Of a stretch of 64,000 nt of DNA, positions 24,173 to 37,300 are shown one piece after another; position 1 is the first letter of the stretch; each line of letters begins with the position of its first letter. Location of the stretch: positions 85,340,142 through 85,404,141 of the forward strand of contig CM049306.1 of NCBI GenBank assembly GCA_026874595.1, given 5' to 3'. Below the pieces are notes generated by a model. That model saw only the letters and a list, made by a program, of their open reading frames with translations. It searched no databases and had not been told where the DNA came from. This DNA comes from Sipunculus nudus (Eukaryota; Annelida; Sipuncula; Golfingiida; Sipunculidae). Both the position numbers and the translations under genes were made by a program.

Positions 24173-27100
24173 TGATTGCAGTATCATTACTATAAAAATG
24201 TCACAAATTTTGAATTTTATACATTCATAAATGGAATAGGGGCCTCTAGTACCTAAATCTCAAGACATTTGTGTCAGGGTAATAAAACAAGTGGTGGTCA
24301 TGCAGCACTTGTTTAACCCTACCTCCCACTGTGTCAGGGGGAGCCTAGCATTGGACATCAGGATATGAACTCTTATATTGAAGTGTTAGGATCGTTTATC
24401 ATACACATCCTCAGACAGCTCCTGTGGGCATAAATCAAGATAGAGAGCAGCTTGTGGAGGGGAGGCTGCTGGAGCAGCTGCTGCCACAGGAGTGCTGGTC
24501 ACCCTGTATGCTGGACCTGGGTGGGGACTGAGGTTGCAGCGCTGATAGTGGCTGGGTAGGTGTGATGTTGAGAACAGTAAATGTAGGGGGTTGCTTAGAA
24601 GACAGCTGTTCAGCTTCTATCACTCAGTGGTTCCATCCATAGGGAAATCCTCAAAGAGTAGCCAGGAGGACCCCCACCAGCATGTTTATGCTGAGCCAGC
24701 CAAATCCAGGAACACAGCAGGCAAATACAGTGCTGCCACGATATGCACATCTTTTAGAAATATTATTCAATTTTTCCAGGAAAGACTACTGAACTTTTTA
24801 ATATATTTTTCATATTTTTTTTCAGGTGTAAATATCATAATGCTTTTCATACATAATTTCCTCAAATATCTATCATCAGGACAGTAATTTTAGGCTATTT
24901 TTGCCATAAAATTCAAAACTTGGCAAGGGCAATAATTGTACTATATACAGGGTGCTTTTATTAAATTAAACTAATTTATATCCTTAAGTTTCCTGACTTT
25001 TCAGACAGTTTGTGAACATTGACTCTTACCCTATTTTGTTTGAAAAATGTGAATGATGAAAACATTTACTTTATTGTTTGATTTACAAGGATATATAATG
25101 TACAAGGAAATTCTACAAATGCAATAGTGTTGAAACTAAAAATTGCAGTTTTACTGGTCTGTAGTGTTGTTAGGGTATTTCATATCAGCTGACACATTAC
25201 CTTTCAGCAAAACCAAATGGCCTGTTTGATAGATCTCTCCTTTCTTGTAGCTGTAACTGTAATGCTTATTAAAAATATATAGACTCAACATGCTGTAGTC
25301 TCCTTTTAGCCTTTTTATCTGGTAAAGGACTTGGGCACAAGTTTGAGTAGGAGCTGTGGTATTTGAAGCATCTTTCGAGTGTGTGATTTTAGTGCTCACA
25401 CTAGTTATAGTAAGCAAGAGTAATTAGGCATGCACTTACTCCTATTTAACAACCTTGACTTTTGCCAAGGAAGTGTTACAATAAGGTTGGGTTTCATGTC
25501 ACAGTTTTGCCTAGCACAACTTTCCTGTGATTGTGGCATTAAGAATAATCTTTGCAATGCAATCACAGATTAGAGATAAGGCTATCTTTGGACAAAGTTT
25601 CACTGGATAAAATGCTACAAAGAGTAGTATTGGCAACTTAGAAAGTTATGAAATGTGTGGTTACAGTATCCTTGCTACATGGATAATAGTTCTGATGGAT
25701 CATAGTGATACAGAAAGAAGTAATACAACTCATGCAAATGTTCCTTTTTTATGCTAGATTGTTGTTGCTGTTAACTGAAGTAATTTTATATTGCCAGTAG
25801 ACATTATCCTACGATATCTTTTAGGCTCAGAGTCAATATTCCGACAGACAGTATCTTTATGCATTTCATGGAAGGAAGATATACAACATATCAAAGTAAT
25901 TACTACAACCTGGAAAAAATGTAACTAACATCCATGAAAGATTAAACCCACCCACAAATGCACCCCTGTAAAATGTTAAACCACAAACATATGTCATAGC
26001 CATGAAATATGAAGTCACAACCACAGCAGAGGCTAGTCTAGTATGAGAATGTGCAAGTTCAGACATCTAGAGCTGTGCTAAAACTGTAGGGATGACATTC
26101 AAATTTTGGCACAAGTTTATATTCAGCTGTATCTGTTTACCAGTACTTTATATTGGGTGCCCTTGTTGTGTTGGTAGTTTATACGACCTCAACAAGGTGC
26201 ATTACAAGCATACTGCACAGGTCCTGATCATCTGATCCTGTCACACGCCCATACCTAGTTAGGGTGACAAATGAACAGCTTGGCAAAAAATGCACCTTGA
26301 ATTCCCTGGAATCCTCCAGGCAAAAAAAGTCAACTTAAGTCACTGCCAATTCTAAAATTAGGTGGATGAGGATTTTTGTTGCTTTGGCAAATCGGCACAG
26401 TCGAGACAATGGAGCAGCATGTACTGTCATTTACTTCCTCTTTTTCAAACACTGAAGTAGCTGCTGGTTCAGATATATTTAAACTTTTATATTTCATTGA
26501 TATGTTTGAAAACCCAAAGACTCTTGTCACTGTTAATCGTCAATTTTTACACTGAGTTAACATGCTTTATGATCCATATTGTACATATATACACTGCTCA
26601 AATAGAAGATGAAGGCCTGCCCACAGGTTTTGACCTGAGAATATATGTATGCTAGTAATAATGATATTTAAAAGTCTTAATCTTCAGTAACAGAACTCCA
26701 GAAAAATAATGAAAAAAAAATAAATATTTAAGTTGGCTTTATATGACTTGCCATGTATGAATAACCAGTCAATTTTTTTCTTGGTTGCTGGAGATCACCA
26801 GTTATTTTAGATCCCTTGATTAACTGATATACTTGATGTTTTCTACAGCATCAGTGTTTAAAATCATCCCACTTTTCATTGTCTGATATATAGGAAATTA
26901 TTGATTGACACCTGTCAGTTAAGAAGCATGTAAATTAGCAGTTTTAGCAAATGAGCATTGGAAATGAAGTATGATTCATGACTGTACTTATTGGGCGCTG
27001 CTTGTATACAAACAGTACAGGTTGACACACATCCCCATGCAATGATACATATATCAAACAGTAATGGATGAACCACATGCTGAGAGATCTGACCAGCTCT

Positions 27101-27500
27101 GGAGTGGCTTATCTGTGATGGGTATTCCTATTAGTTTGTTCTTCTTATCATCATGTTTACAACATGTTAATGGTGTCCTGCCTGTCTATATTACTGGAGC
27201 TGGTACAAATGCTTTTTGCTTACACTGGGTGCATGTTGATTGGTCATAGATATCATGTAGTGTTTGGAGATACGGTGTTGATAGGTTTGCCCTCTTGTGT
27301 ATTTATGTACACAGACATACACCTTAAACATACAGATGCTGCCCAGTAACTATTAAGTCCTAGGAGTCTGTGAATGTCAGGTAAAAATCACCTGAGTATT
27401 TATCATCTGCTGGTGTGTTAACAGACCTGGAGGTACAAGCTGTGTTTTGCCTGTAAGCACTGAGTGTATAAGGGTTTGTTTGATTGTTTGGGTGAGAGTT
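24173..27500. other. AT-rich non-coding stretch
   Basis: About 24420-24730 is locally richer in G+C (CAGCTGCTGCC-type sequence), but neither strand shows a splice-bounded frame or a known domain. The rest is featureless. Confidence 0.45.
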
Positions 27501-27580
27501 TTTAGCTCAGCTGGCTATCCGTCAGTTCAGCTGTAATGATTCTGCTCAGTCCATCTGGCATTTAGCCTGGTGTGTTTTGT
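27501..27580 (+). repeat. fragment of the 'AGCTCAGCTGAC' repeat
   Basis: TTTAGCTCAGCTGGCTAT followed by TCAGTTCAGCTGTAATGATT matches only the first roughly 60 bases of the family, so this copy is 3'-truncated or decayed. Confidence 0.6.
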
Positions 27581-27807
27581 AAATGGTGTTGCTTCATACT
27601 TCCAGAATAGCATGTTTACACATTAGAGTGGTCTACTACACCTAGATCAAGACACTGTGATCTAAAATAAAATCTGATTAATTATGTTTTTGAAATGAAA
27701 TCAGCTGACATTTTATATCCAGATTTAAGATCAGCCAGATGTGATAAGTAAAGAATTTTCGGAACCAAAGGTATTATATATCTTGTTGAACCTTGGGAAA
27801 GACAGAC

Positions 27808-27873
27808 TGCTATTCTTTTTTATATACATGTATGTGAAGTTGCTATTCTTTTTTATATACATGTATGTGAAGT
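27808..27873. repeat. perfect 33-bp tandem duplication
   Basis: The unit TGCTATTCTTTTTTATATAC plus ATGTATGTGAAGT occurs twice without a difference (27808-27840, 27841-27873). Confidence 0.95.
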
Positions 27874-29629
27874 AAAAAGCTGTTGATGACCCTGCAGACC
27901 TGTTCCGTAAACTGCAACTATGTGTGTGATGTATTGTTTCACTTTGTATGGCTAATATCATAGGTAAAAGAGGCTGTATATATAAAATGATATTAACCAT
28001 ATTCTTTCTTGTATCTAAATTGCATCCTTGAACACTGACTTCCAGAACCACCATATTCCTAGTGTGCCTTTGGATGAGAAGTTAAAAATATACCTGTTAT
28101 GTCCAGTATAGCTGTAAAGTCATTGTATTGACTTGAAGAAAAGGTCAACTTTTTTCAAAAAGTCTTCTTTCACTACTTGGATGTGGGAAAGCACATGGGG
28201 TAAAACATATTCAATTAGTCAATAAACTTCACCAAATGTTCACTTGTAGCCCTAATATTAATATTTGACCTGTTGTACATATTGTACCACTTCGTTAGAG
28301 TGTCAAAATATAAATATTTTAATGTCCAGTATTTCAAATTTGTCATGATGAAAGCAGAGAGCATATCCATTAACAAATTTCCTATTCTGTAAGATGCTGC
28401 TGATGACATATACATGTATAAGTTATAGCTATAATGAAGTGATACATGAAACTTTCAAATGATTTGGTTGTGAATAATGGCTGACATGGAAGTGTCTTTG
28501 ATGATACATTCATAACATCTAATTGAAGTGATTGTGTCCATAGATCAAAAGACAACTTAGCTGAGCATCATGGTACATTGGCAACTTTCTCTGTGCCAGT
28601 GTATGTTTATGTTTAATTCATGTTATACTAGATATTTGAAAGTACCCATGTTTCAGCAGCAGTATTTATAAATCAGTATATAATATTAACAAGAAATTGA
28701 TTCACCTTGTCTGAACCACAAAGGTACATTAACTGCATGCTTGCTGCAGGTGGTATACAATAATGATTGCTCTGATATATAGTTAGTGAATTGTGATCAT
28801 AAACCATTTTTGTAAACAAGAGAGAGCTATTTAAGTGCTTGAATGTTTAAAACAGTGTCTGTACTCCATTAAGGGTATTGCTAATATTATTGATGATATA
28901 TTAACAGAGTCGTGTTTTCCTTTGTTCTATATAATATTTACCTGAGCATCAGGACCCACTGGGCTCTGGTTCAGTTATCTGTATCAATAGCCAATCAAGT
29001 CATTGGTACAACATCTAGTATGAAGTATCAGGATGTATTAATGTATTGTCATAAGGCAGCAGTGTCTATAGATACTAGCTGAGAGTAGTTATAACTTATA
29101 GCTGGAGCATGGCTGGGGAATGTAGAGAGGTGCTGTTAGAATATACATCATTCTAAATGGATCTCTGTAAACGTTTGGTCCAGTCAGGCTTTTTTTTGGA
29201 CCAGGGGACCTACAGTGTTGTCCAATATGATTGATGTTTAAGGTAAATTGGTATATGGCTCTTGAGTCAATATAGACAACAGATGTGTCATCCATACAGT
29301 GGGGCATTATACATAAAATAATACCCAAAATGGCTCTGCAATAGACTCTCATGATAAATGTGAGTGTGGCTTGAAAGCAACAAGTACTGTCCTCCTGAAA
29401 ATGGGATTTATTTAAGTGTATTGATATAACCTGCATCAGGCCTGGTGTATAGAGTACATTGAAGTTACCTTAAAAAATGTAATTTTGGCATACATTTATA
29501 TTTGTATTTAATAGGACAGGATCACTCTAAGAGAAACATAGATTATGGCTTAAAGTACCACTTTGTATTTTGATCTAAAAAAAAGCATGCAGACATGTGT
29601 ACACTGGATACAGCATATTTATGTCTCCC
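27874..29629. other. AT-rich non-coding stretch
   Basis: I see nothing supported here. The minus-strand frame at 29089-29436 has no recognisable motif. Confidence 0.45.
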
Positions 29630-30365
29630 CCCCAAATTTATGTCCCCCCCCCCCCTCCAAGGGAGACGTTGCTTTTAGTGCCATCTTCTGATGTCATCTG
29701 TAATATATCATGTGGACCTAATAACTTTTGAAGGGCTGCTTATTTTCCTCCAAAATTTGAAACACTCATTGTCCATCCCAAAATCTAGGACCAGTTTGAA
29801 ACCCAATTACCATTCATCTTCAAGGTCAGATCTGCCGAAATGTAAAGTTTTTGTAAACCCTATAATTTTTTAAGTATTTCATATTTTGTCCTCAAATTTG
29901 GTACACCAATTGTTTTTACCAAGTTCTCGGATGAGTTCAAAACCTGGTTATCTTGATAAGGATCTTCAAGGTCAAATTGGCTGAATTTAGTTATTGTCTT
30001 GTGAACACGATAACTTTTGAAGTGCTACATATTTTCATCCCAAAATTTTAAACACTCATTGTTCCTATCAAAATCTCGGAGGGGTTCAAAATTAAGTAAC
30101 CTTTACCTTGATCTTCAAGGTCAAATTTGTGCAATTCTAGGATTATTGTGTCCCCCATAACTTTGCAAGTACTGAAGATTTTTTTCTTAAAAATTGACAC
30201 ACCAACTCTTTCTGACAAAATCTCATCAGAGTTTGAAAAGTGGTGACCTTGACCTTCAAGGTAAAATCTGCTGAAATCTAGAACTATTGTTTTGAGATAA
30301 TGCATAATTTACCCCGAATGTTTTGGGATGGCCCATAGGGGGGAGACATAAGGCATTCTAGTAGT
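29630..30365 (+). repeat. TGACCT/AGGTCA-rich dispersed repeat, copy 3
   Basis: A C7 and a C12 run precede the head GGGAGACGTTGCTTTTAGTG. Four monomers of about 150 bp follow, with cores at about 29812-29828, 29948-29975, 30100-30127 and 30241-30268 (the last reads GTGACCTTGACCTTCAAGGT). The tail is GGGATGGCCCATAGGGGGGA, then GACATA and CATTCTAGT. This is the most complete copy in the window. Confidence 0.85.
29644..29655. repeat. poly(C) tract, C12
   Basis: An uninterrupted C run at the head of the third TGACCT/AGGTCA repeat, preceded 15 bases earlier by a C7 run in a similar ATGTC context. Confidence 0.95.
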
Positions 30366-33300
30366 GTGATTTTCTTTGGACTTGAGCTTTGACATCTTGA
30401 GCATGAACATTGAAGAGAAGGGAAATTCCATTCAGTCATCCAAAAGGCTAAACTGGCAATTTGAATTTTGAACATGCTTTTTGTGATTATAGAGAATTAT
30501 ATTCATGATATTTTTATCACTAATGCATCAGTGAACAATTAATTTAGTGTATATATCATAGATTTAAGATTTTTTAAACCAGGACAGAACTATGTCAACT
30601 GTCATATCAAATCTGTGTTCAGAAAGCTAAAATGCCTGGTGATTACTGTGCACTTAGTTGCTCTTGGTGAAACAATGTGGTTGATTGTTGAGGCTGTCAT
30701 TTGGAGATGAATGTACTTTCACTTTTATCTCCTACAAAGAAAGCCTTTTTTTCACAAGTTACTTGCAACAGGATGCAATATAAGCCTGTCCTTTATTTGT
30801 GCAGTTTCTGTATATGCCTCCATCATTGTGAATGACCTTCATGCTGCATAAATATGGTGCTAAATTCTGTTATTGTCAGTCTATAGATTATTTAGAAATT
30901 TCTCAGCCCAACCAACTCCTAGTTTGTATGTCATTGATGAAAAATTATACATGTATATTCTTCATCATGCAAGGATTTTAAATTTACTTTTAATATTTGT
31001 AGAGAATATGCATGTATTCCCTGTAAAATATCTCTGGTTTTTCAGATAAAACAGTAAAAACACACTAAGCGTCTTATCTACTGTACTGGTACCCTGTGGT
31101 CCACTTATCTGAACACCCCTGGTTCAGGTCATGGCAACTTGCCAGTCATTCGTTCTCTTATGACCCATTTCTGCTTCTTAGGTTAATACCTGAACATCAT
31201 TTGGGTTTAATAAATAGTGCTTCAGGTTTTTTATTTGACATTAAGAAAACTTCAAATTTATTGTTACACTAAAGATCAGGTGACTGAGGTCCAGATGGGG
31301 GATGCCACAGGTAAGTTATCCACTGGTATTTAACATGGCATTCAGCATCAGCACAACCCCCCCCCCCCCTTCCCCCCACTTCAATAATATATATCAATCT
31401 TTAAATTTATCTCAAGTTTTTATCCACCATCTGTCAGGTTCTTTGTCTGACTGATTGTGACCAACTTGTGACCCTGTAGCTTTTACAGGGGTTGAAATGG
31501 CTGAATAGGTTTACTGGTCTGTAGGACCTGTAGTGGTCCATTGAATATTGCATGTGCCCACTTTGAAAAGCACAGACCCTTGATATACAAGACATGGCTT
31601 GAATATAAAACAGTAAGTCTTAAAGCTTAAAAATAGAAGTGGGGGCTTTTATGTTTGATCTTCTAGGTGTCATCTTTGAAAAACACTAATCCGTAATGTA
31701 AACACTAAACACTGGTTTTTTTCTAATCATGGAATTTTTTCAGGCCCACTGAACCAGAATGTTTAGGAAGTTTCAGATATGCATCTGAAAATACAAACAC
31801 AATAGCCTGCTTGCCTCATGTTAATTTTTTATTCTCTTTTTACTGAGTAGGACAATTTATATATTCATTTATAGTCTTAATATCAGTAGGTACACAGAGT
31901 ATATATATACCAGGTACTGTAAAATCCAACTACAGCTGCAAACCATGCCCTTTACATTCTACCATGCAATTCTTCACTACAAGTTCAGATATGTGTAACT
32001 TGCACAGTTTTCATGCAACATATTAACACTCAAATTGCAGGGACACAAGCTTTGTTTTGTTCTGCAATGTTCTACTGAGCTTCAGTGATGGGCCCACAGC
32101 CTACCATGCAGCTGTTGATGGCTGGCATTATGGAATTGCTTTTCAAATCATGAAATCTGAAATGTGATTCATTATAGTTACTGCACAGCTGCAGATTTTA
32201 AATTTAGTTCTTATACTCCATCATTACCAGTTTAATAATTCATACAAACACATATATGATTGAAATTAGACAGTTCAGTCAAACAGGCTTTGCGTGATAG
32301 AAGAATGGTATTAATGCAGATTCAGCACTCAGGTATTTTTGTGCCCAGTGGCCTGTAATCCATCAGTATACTTAGTCGCAGTGATGTCCAAGGATTCTTT
32401 AACATTATCTGTACATTCAGAGTCTCAATGTGTAGATACACAAAAACATGTTTGCACTGCCAAACTTCACTCAATCACTGTCCTACTGGTACATGTTTTT
32501 CTCCTAGTGATACTCGTAAGGCGGAGTATTCATGTGTGATCACTTGACTGCTTATATGTGCATGTATAAAAAGTGGCACCTGGGCTAACATGTACACACT
32601 TAAAGTGTCCCGAAAAAATAACATGTTTGAACAACTGGGGTAATGTTTTGTCGCTGATTAGTGGACGGTATATCCTTCTTATGGTCAGTGCTGACATAGA
32701 TGATTTTGTATATGACTGGCTGATGTGTGGGATTTTTATGTGTGGTCATGGGATTATTGTAGTATCTTAAATTTTATATAATTTTCCACTGTGTGGTTAT
32801 GATGTAATATATCTACATGCTTAAATTCCAAGTTTCCTGTGATTCACATTCCAGTACTTTGAACTCAGTGGATGGTGCTGAATGTGTTCCTAGAGGTTAT
32901 ATAGAAATCACGTGCAAAGAGGATATTATATCCTTTTTGTGGGTATACGTAAACTATTTACATACTAGATAAGCTTTCAGCTGTGTGCAGTATCACTATT
33001 TTCCAGGTGGGTGCTTTGACACTTGTTGTTATAGTCACAGGTGAAAAGTTTTTACTCTCAGATGCCACAGTGAATTACCTTTTTTGTGTCTATTTTGTGT
33101 ATATTTCAAATCTGTTTTCTCATTAAAAGGCTATTAAGGATAATATCTAAACAAAAAAGCAATGTGATACATTGCTAGGCCTAAGGGCAGGGCATTATAG
33201 TCCAATATTTGGTGCAACATGATTACTTTCCAATATGGAAATTAATTACCAGCAATCTTCTAACAATAGTTTACTCCCACTAGAGGTACTATAATTAAAT

Positions 33301-33650
33301 ATAACATATATGATCTTATCCTTACATCATTAGGGTAATATGTTAGGTAGAAATAGAAAGGTTATGCAAAACAGGTAACAACTTTGTGCTTTATCAGCAA
33401 ATGTAGCCCCCTGAGGTGATGTTCACTGAACTATATGACACATTCAGGGTTGACAAATGTGATAAACCCTGTGAAAATATCAACATGTGATCTGGATTGT
33501 TTATATGAAGGTGCCTTGTGGATAGTGCATCAAACATTCAACCTTGTCATCAATTGCACAAAGTGAGAAGCAGATTACATGAATTAACAAAATGTGAGCT
33601 CTTAAACCTTTATACATGTTTTTATTATAGCCGATCTATGACAGGATGTA
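30366..33650. other. AT-rich non-coding stretch
   Basis: It contains C13 at 31357-31369 followed by TT and C6. A GTAAGT follows CCACAG at 31310, but no acceptor or frame makes it an exon. Nothing else is recognised. Confidence 0.45.
31357..31369. repeat. poly(C) tract, C13
   Basis: An uninterrupted C run followed by TT and six more C. Confidence 0.95.
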
Positions 33651-33654
33651 TTAT

Positions 33655-34310
33655 GGTATACCAACTTGTCCATCCATCCATCGAAGTGTCTGTCCGTTCA
33701 TCCATTAACTTTTAGTGTCACTTCAATAACTTTACCAGAACTTCAATGGATTATTATGAAACTCGCCATAACTACTTACCAATAGATTATCTGACCCGAG
33801 TTCAGTTATGGGAAAAATCCAAATATTTAATAAGGTCAGGGGTCACTCGGCTACTTTGTTGTGTTGCCGCGATAACTTACGAGGAATATGATTGATTTTG
33901 ATAAAAATTCAACAGAAGTATAAATCTATAAAATATCTCACCTTAGTTCATTTTCCAGCAAAATCCACTCATATTGAATGAGGTCAGAGGTCACCAGGCT
34001 TCTTTGTAGAGACCAGTTTGTGGTGTCGCTACGATGACGTACAATTAATATGATCAATTTTGATGAAACTCGGAATATTAATCAGTATAGTATCTCACCT
34101 AAATTCCATTTCCAGGAAATTCCATGCATTTTTAATGAGGTCAGAGGTCACCACACATTGATGGCACCGTGATGACTTACCAAAAATCTTATGGATTTTT
34201 CATTTAACTCAGTATGAGTATCAAACCAATACAGTTTCTTACCTGAATAACACTATTGGAAAAATTCACTCATATTTAATGAGGTCAGATGTCACAAGAT
34301 ACCGGTATGT
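33655..34310 (+). repeat. tandem array, about 150-bp unit, one AGGTCA direct repeat per unit
   Basis: After a (CCAT)n-rich head (33668-33710), four units each contain 'TTTAATGAGGTCAGAGGTCAC' or a variant: near 33828 (AGGTCAGGGGTCA), 33979 (AGGTCAGAGGTCA), 34137 (AGGTCAGAGGTCA) and 34281 (AGGTCAGATGTCA). Recurrent 'GATGACTTAC..A', 'GAAACTC..AATA' and 'TATCTCACCT.A.TTC' blocks link the units. It is a different family from the TGACCT/AGGTCA element, although both carry the same hexamer. Confidence 0.78.
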
Positions 34311-37300
34311 GACGGGTGTATTATGCACCATTTGCAGTGCTCTTGTTATGTTTCTCTTTCCAAATGCTGAAACTGTTTGCTATAATGCATTACTTAAACT
34401 ACTCATCTGTAGTGAATGATATTACTGGATCATGTATCATTTGTATATCATCTGTCATCATCTATCAGAGTATAATTCACTATCACAAGTGTTGTCAACT
34501 AATGTTAAAAAAGTTAAGGATTGATTCCAACTGATTTGTTAAATTGAACTAATTTTATCATCAAGTCACAATTCTTGTGATGTATAAGTTCATTTCATTT
34601 TTATGCTGTGATGGTTTAATTTATTGTCCTCTTTGGTTTATGTTTGGTTAGTTTGTACCTTAGATACAAAAAACTCTTGAGAAGAATTATGTAAGCACAG
34701 CACATTTTATGCATTAGTCAGAGATATGATGTGGATAGATTTCAGATGTATACAGAATTGGTCAGTATGTTGGACACATATACTGGACAGGTGCAGTGTT
34801 TCTTCTCTCTCATTTATAAGCTTTGGGGGATGTACATGTATACACCTTTCTGGCCATGCATGTCCCTCAGGTAGAGCACACAGTTTCGGATGTTGAGTCA
34901 CCATAACACATGTGGCAGGTGCAAGGGGGTTTGCAAGGATTTATTGCAGGGATTCACCAAGTCCAGATGTCCTCGGTACAGTGTGCCTCAGTATCAAAAT
35001 AAACAGATATCTTTCACCGTGACAGTATGTTATGCTGAGGGCTGTTAGTCACTTCCTTGACTTCTGGTATTGTCAGCAGTATCTATCAACAGGTACTGTA
35101 AACTCTTTTTGTATTTTCTATATAATAAAACACTGACAGGAGTACATCTGACATCATTTTTATGTGTCCAAAACTTAAGTCTTAATTTATTAGACCTTTG
35201 GATGAAATTTGAAGTTTAGTTAAAAATTATATTGAAATAAAAAGACCTGTAGACTCGTATAACACAAATATCAGTATTTGCCTTGAAGTTAATGTTTATG
35301 TTTAGTTACCAGTGGATTATCTTTTTATTAGCAGGGAAAAACAGTGATAACCCAGAATTTTAATTAAGAAGTCTTGATTTGTCAAGTTTATTCAGTTAGA
35401 TGTATAATATAAAAATATGTGGACATTGCATTGACCTTCTACAAACAATATTGTCATTAGTCTTGTTCATTGTTCACTTGAAACATATCTCTCCTGACTA
35501 AAGCAATATTATGATGCATTCAGGCTTTATACTCTTGTATATTTAAACAACATTTTTTTTGCATTCTAGCTGGTCGTCTGTTATTTCTAGCAAGTAACTT
35601 GTGTCAATGCCCTGTTTTAGTGAGGCATAATGTTGTATTGATCCTGTTTATTTTAGATTTATTGGACCAGTGAAATTTTCTCATACAGTTATTCCCCAAT
35701 TGCTTCCTGTTATTTTACTGTTGACCGATTTTCTGAACCGGAATCCAATAAATAATCTCAGGGAGGTTCATCATGACAGGGGAGGTGCAGCCACCACTGC
35801 TATGTTAGGAGACATGATCCTCAGCAGGTCCTCTGTTTATCAGTTTATAGCTTCACTCATCTCTCCTTTTTTACCTCAATTTTATGATAAGTAACTGATG
35901 AGTTATATATGAGAAGGTTAGCAGCTTGACGTTCATAACACCCAGTATATTATACTTTCATTTAATTATATTGTAGCCTCATCTCAGAAATTTAATACTG
36001 AATATGCTTACAACATGGAGGCCAACAACTGACCATGTTTGTACTGAAAATTTAAGTGTGAAATATAACTTTCACTGATCTGTGCATTACTTGATTCAGC
36101 CGGTGTAATATGCAAAAAATGTACACTATACCATCAGTTTAGCAATGATTACTCTTTCTTAAAAACTAATTTTGACCAGATATGAAAATTTACATTTCCC
36201 TGTCATAAGGATTTGGGTTTAGACAATAAATTGGCTTACATATTGTTCAACCTGTTAATTGTAGATCTTGATTGGAGATATGATTGAGGCTGGTCTTTAA
36301 TTTGCTGTTCCATTTAAAGAATTTAAAATTGATTGAGTTTAACCCCTGGCTTTTAATCCTAGGGGACCTAATGAAATTAAATGACAATGATAATACAAAT
36401 AAAACTGGTGAGTGTTTTAATCTAATTGCTTCTGAGATCAGATGTTCATTTTCATGTGCAGCACTGCCATGTATTTAGAACCCTGTAGGAATCTGGCCTT
36501 TTCACATTTTCTTTTTTCAAATGATGTTCTGTTTCCGTTATTCCTGATTAGAATGAATTCCATTAAAACCATGTGTAGCCTGTTTCTGTGAAGTTATGTA
36601 TTATATCATATCGTTTATGAATCTTAACTAAAAGGCTGCAGGGGGCATATGCCTCCCTGTCAGTTACATTTGAAGATGTAAGAAACAAGTTTAGAGGGCA
36701 GTTAAGATGAAAACCAGATCTGATAAGCAATAAAATGAAAATGAGTTAGACACAAGAATTGAGCTATCTGAAAATGACTAGTAAGAAAACCTTGCACAGG
36801 ACTCAAAGATGCTGCACTGGGCACTTAACTATAAATGGGACTCTTTTATTTCCTTCCGGAGACATATGTAGAAGAGAAAAACCTGGTACGTGGGTGCTGA
36901 TATATAGCTGAGGGAGAAATTCATTGTATTCAGATGTAAAGCTTTCTTGTATTTGAACACAAAGGAAAAAAAAAAATCCCAAGCAAATTCTGACTCTTTA
37001 TTTTATTTATATGCCATGCATTATACTAGCTTCTGAACCTTCCATTTTTACCTGTCTTATTGCCCTTGGTGATTTAATGTTTTGTGGAATTAAATATTAC
37101 AGATTGTAGGGAAGTAAAATATTAAATTTGCACTTACATGAGGATGTTGAGAGATTTCATTCATTGAGTAACTCAGCCATTATTTAATGTTCATAGAGTA
37201 TTGTATAGTGAAGTTACAAAATGTTTATGTAACCCATGTATGCTCTGTATGCCTTTCAAAACTTTTTTCATGGAACAGATTGGTTACTTTTTTATCTACT

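Noticed and set aside
24420-24730. GC-richer patch with a serine/proline-rich minus-strand frame
   Set aside because: Low-complexity CAG/CTG-type sequence without splice sites or family motifs.
31262-31308. Sequence before the GTAAGT at 31310 considered as an exon
   Set aside because: No acceptor with a pyrimidine tract and no sustained frame.
35657-35890. Possible exon after a pyrimidine-rich AG at 35655-35656, with a hydrophobic frame (PQLLPVILLL) ending at TAA
   Set aside because: The acceptor is fair but no donor or family match is evident, and the second half reads as random sequence. Not strong enough to call.
36363-36407. Short exon-like patch between CCTAG and GTGAGT, open in one frame (DLMKLNDNDNTNKT)
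   Set aside because: An AT-driven N/D/K-rich peptide of 14 codons with no partner exons; easily chance.
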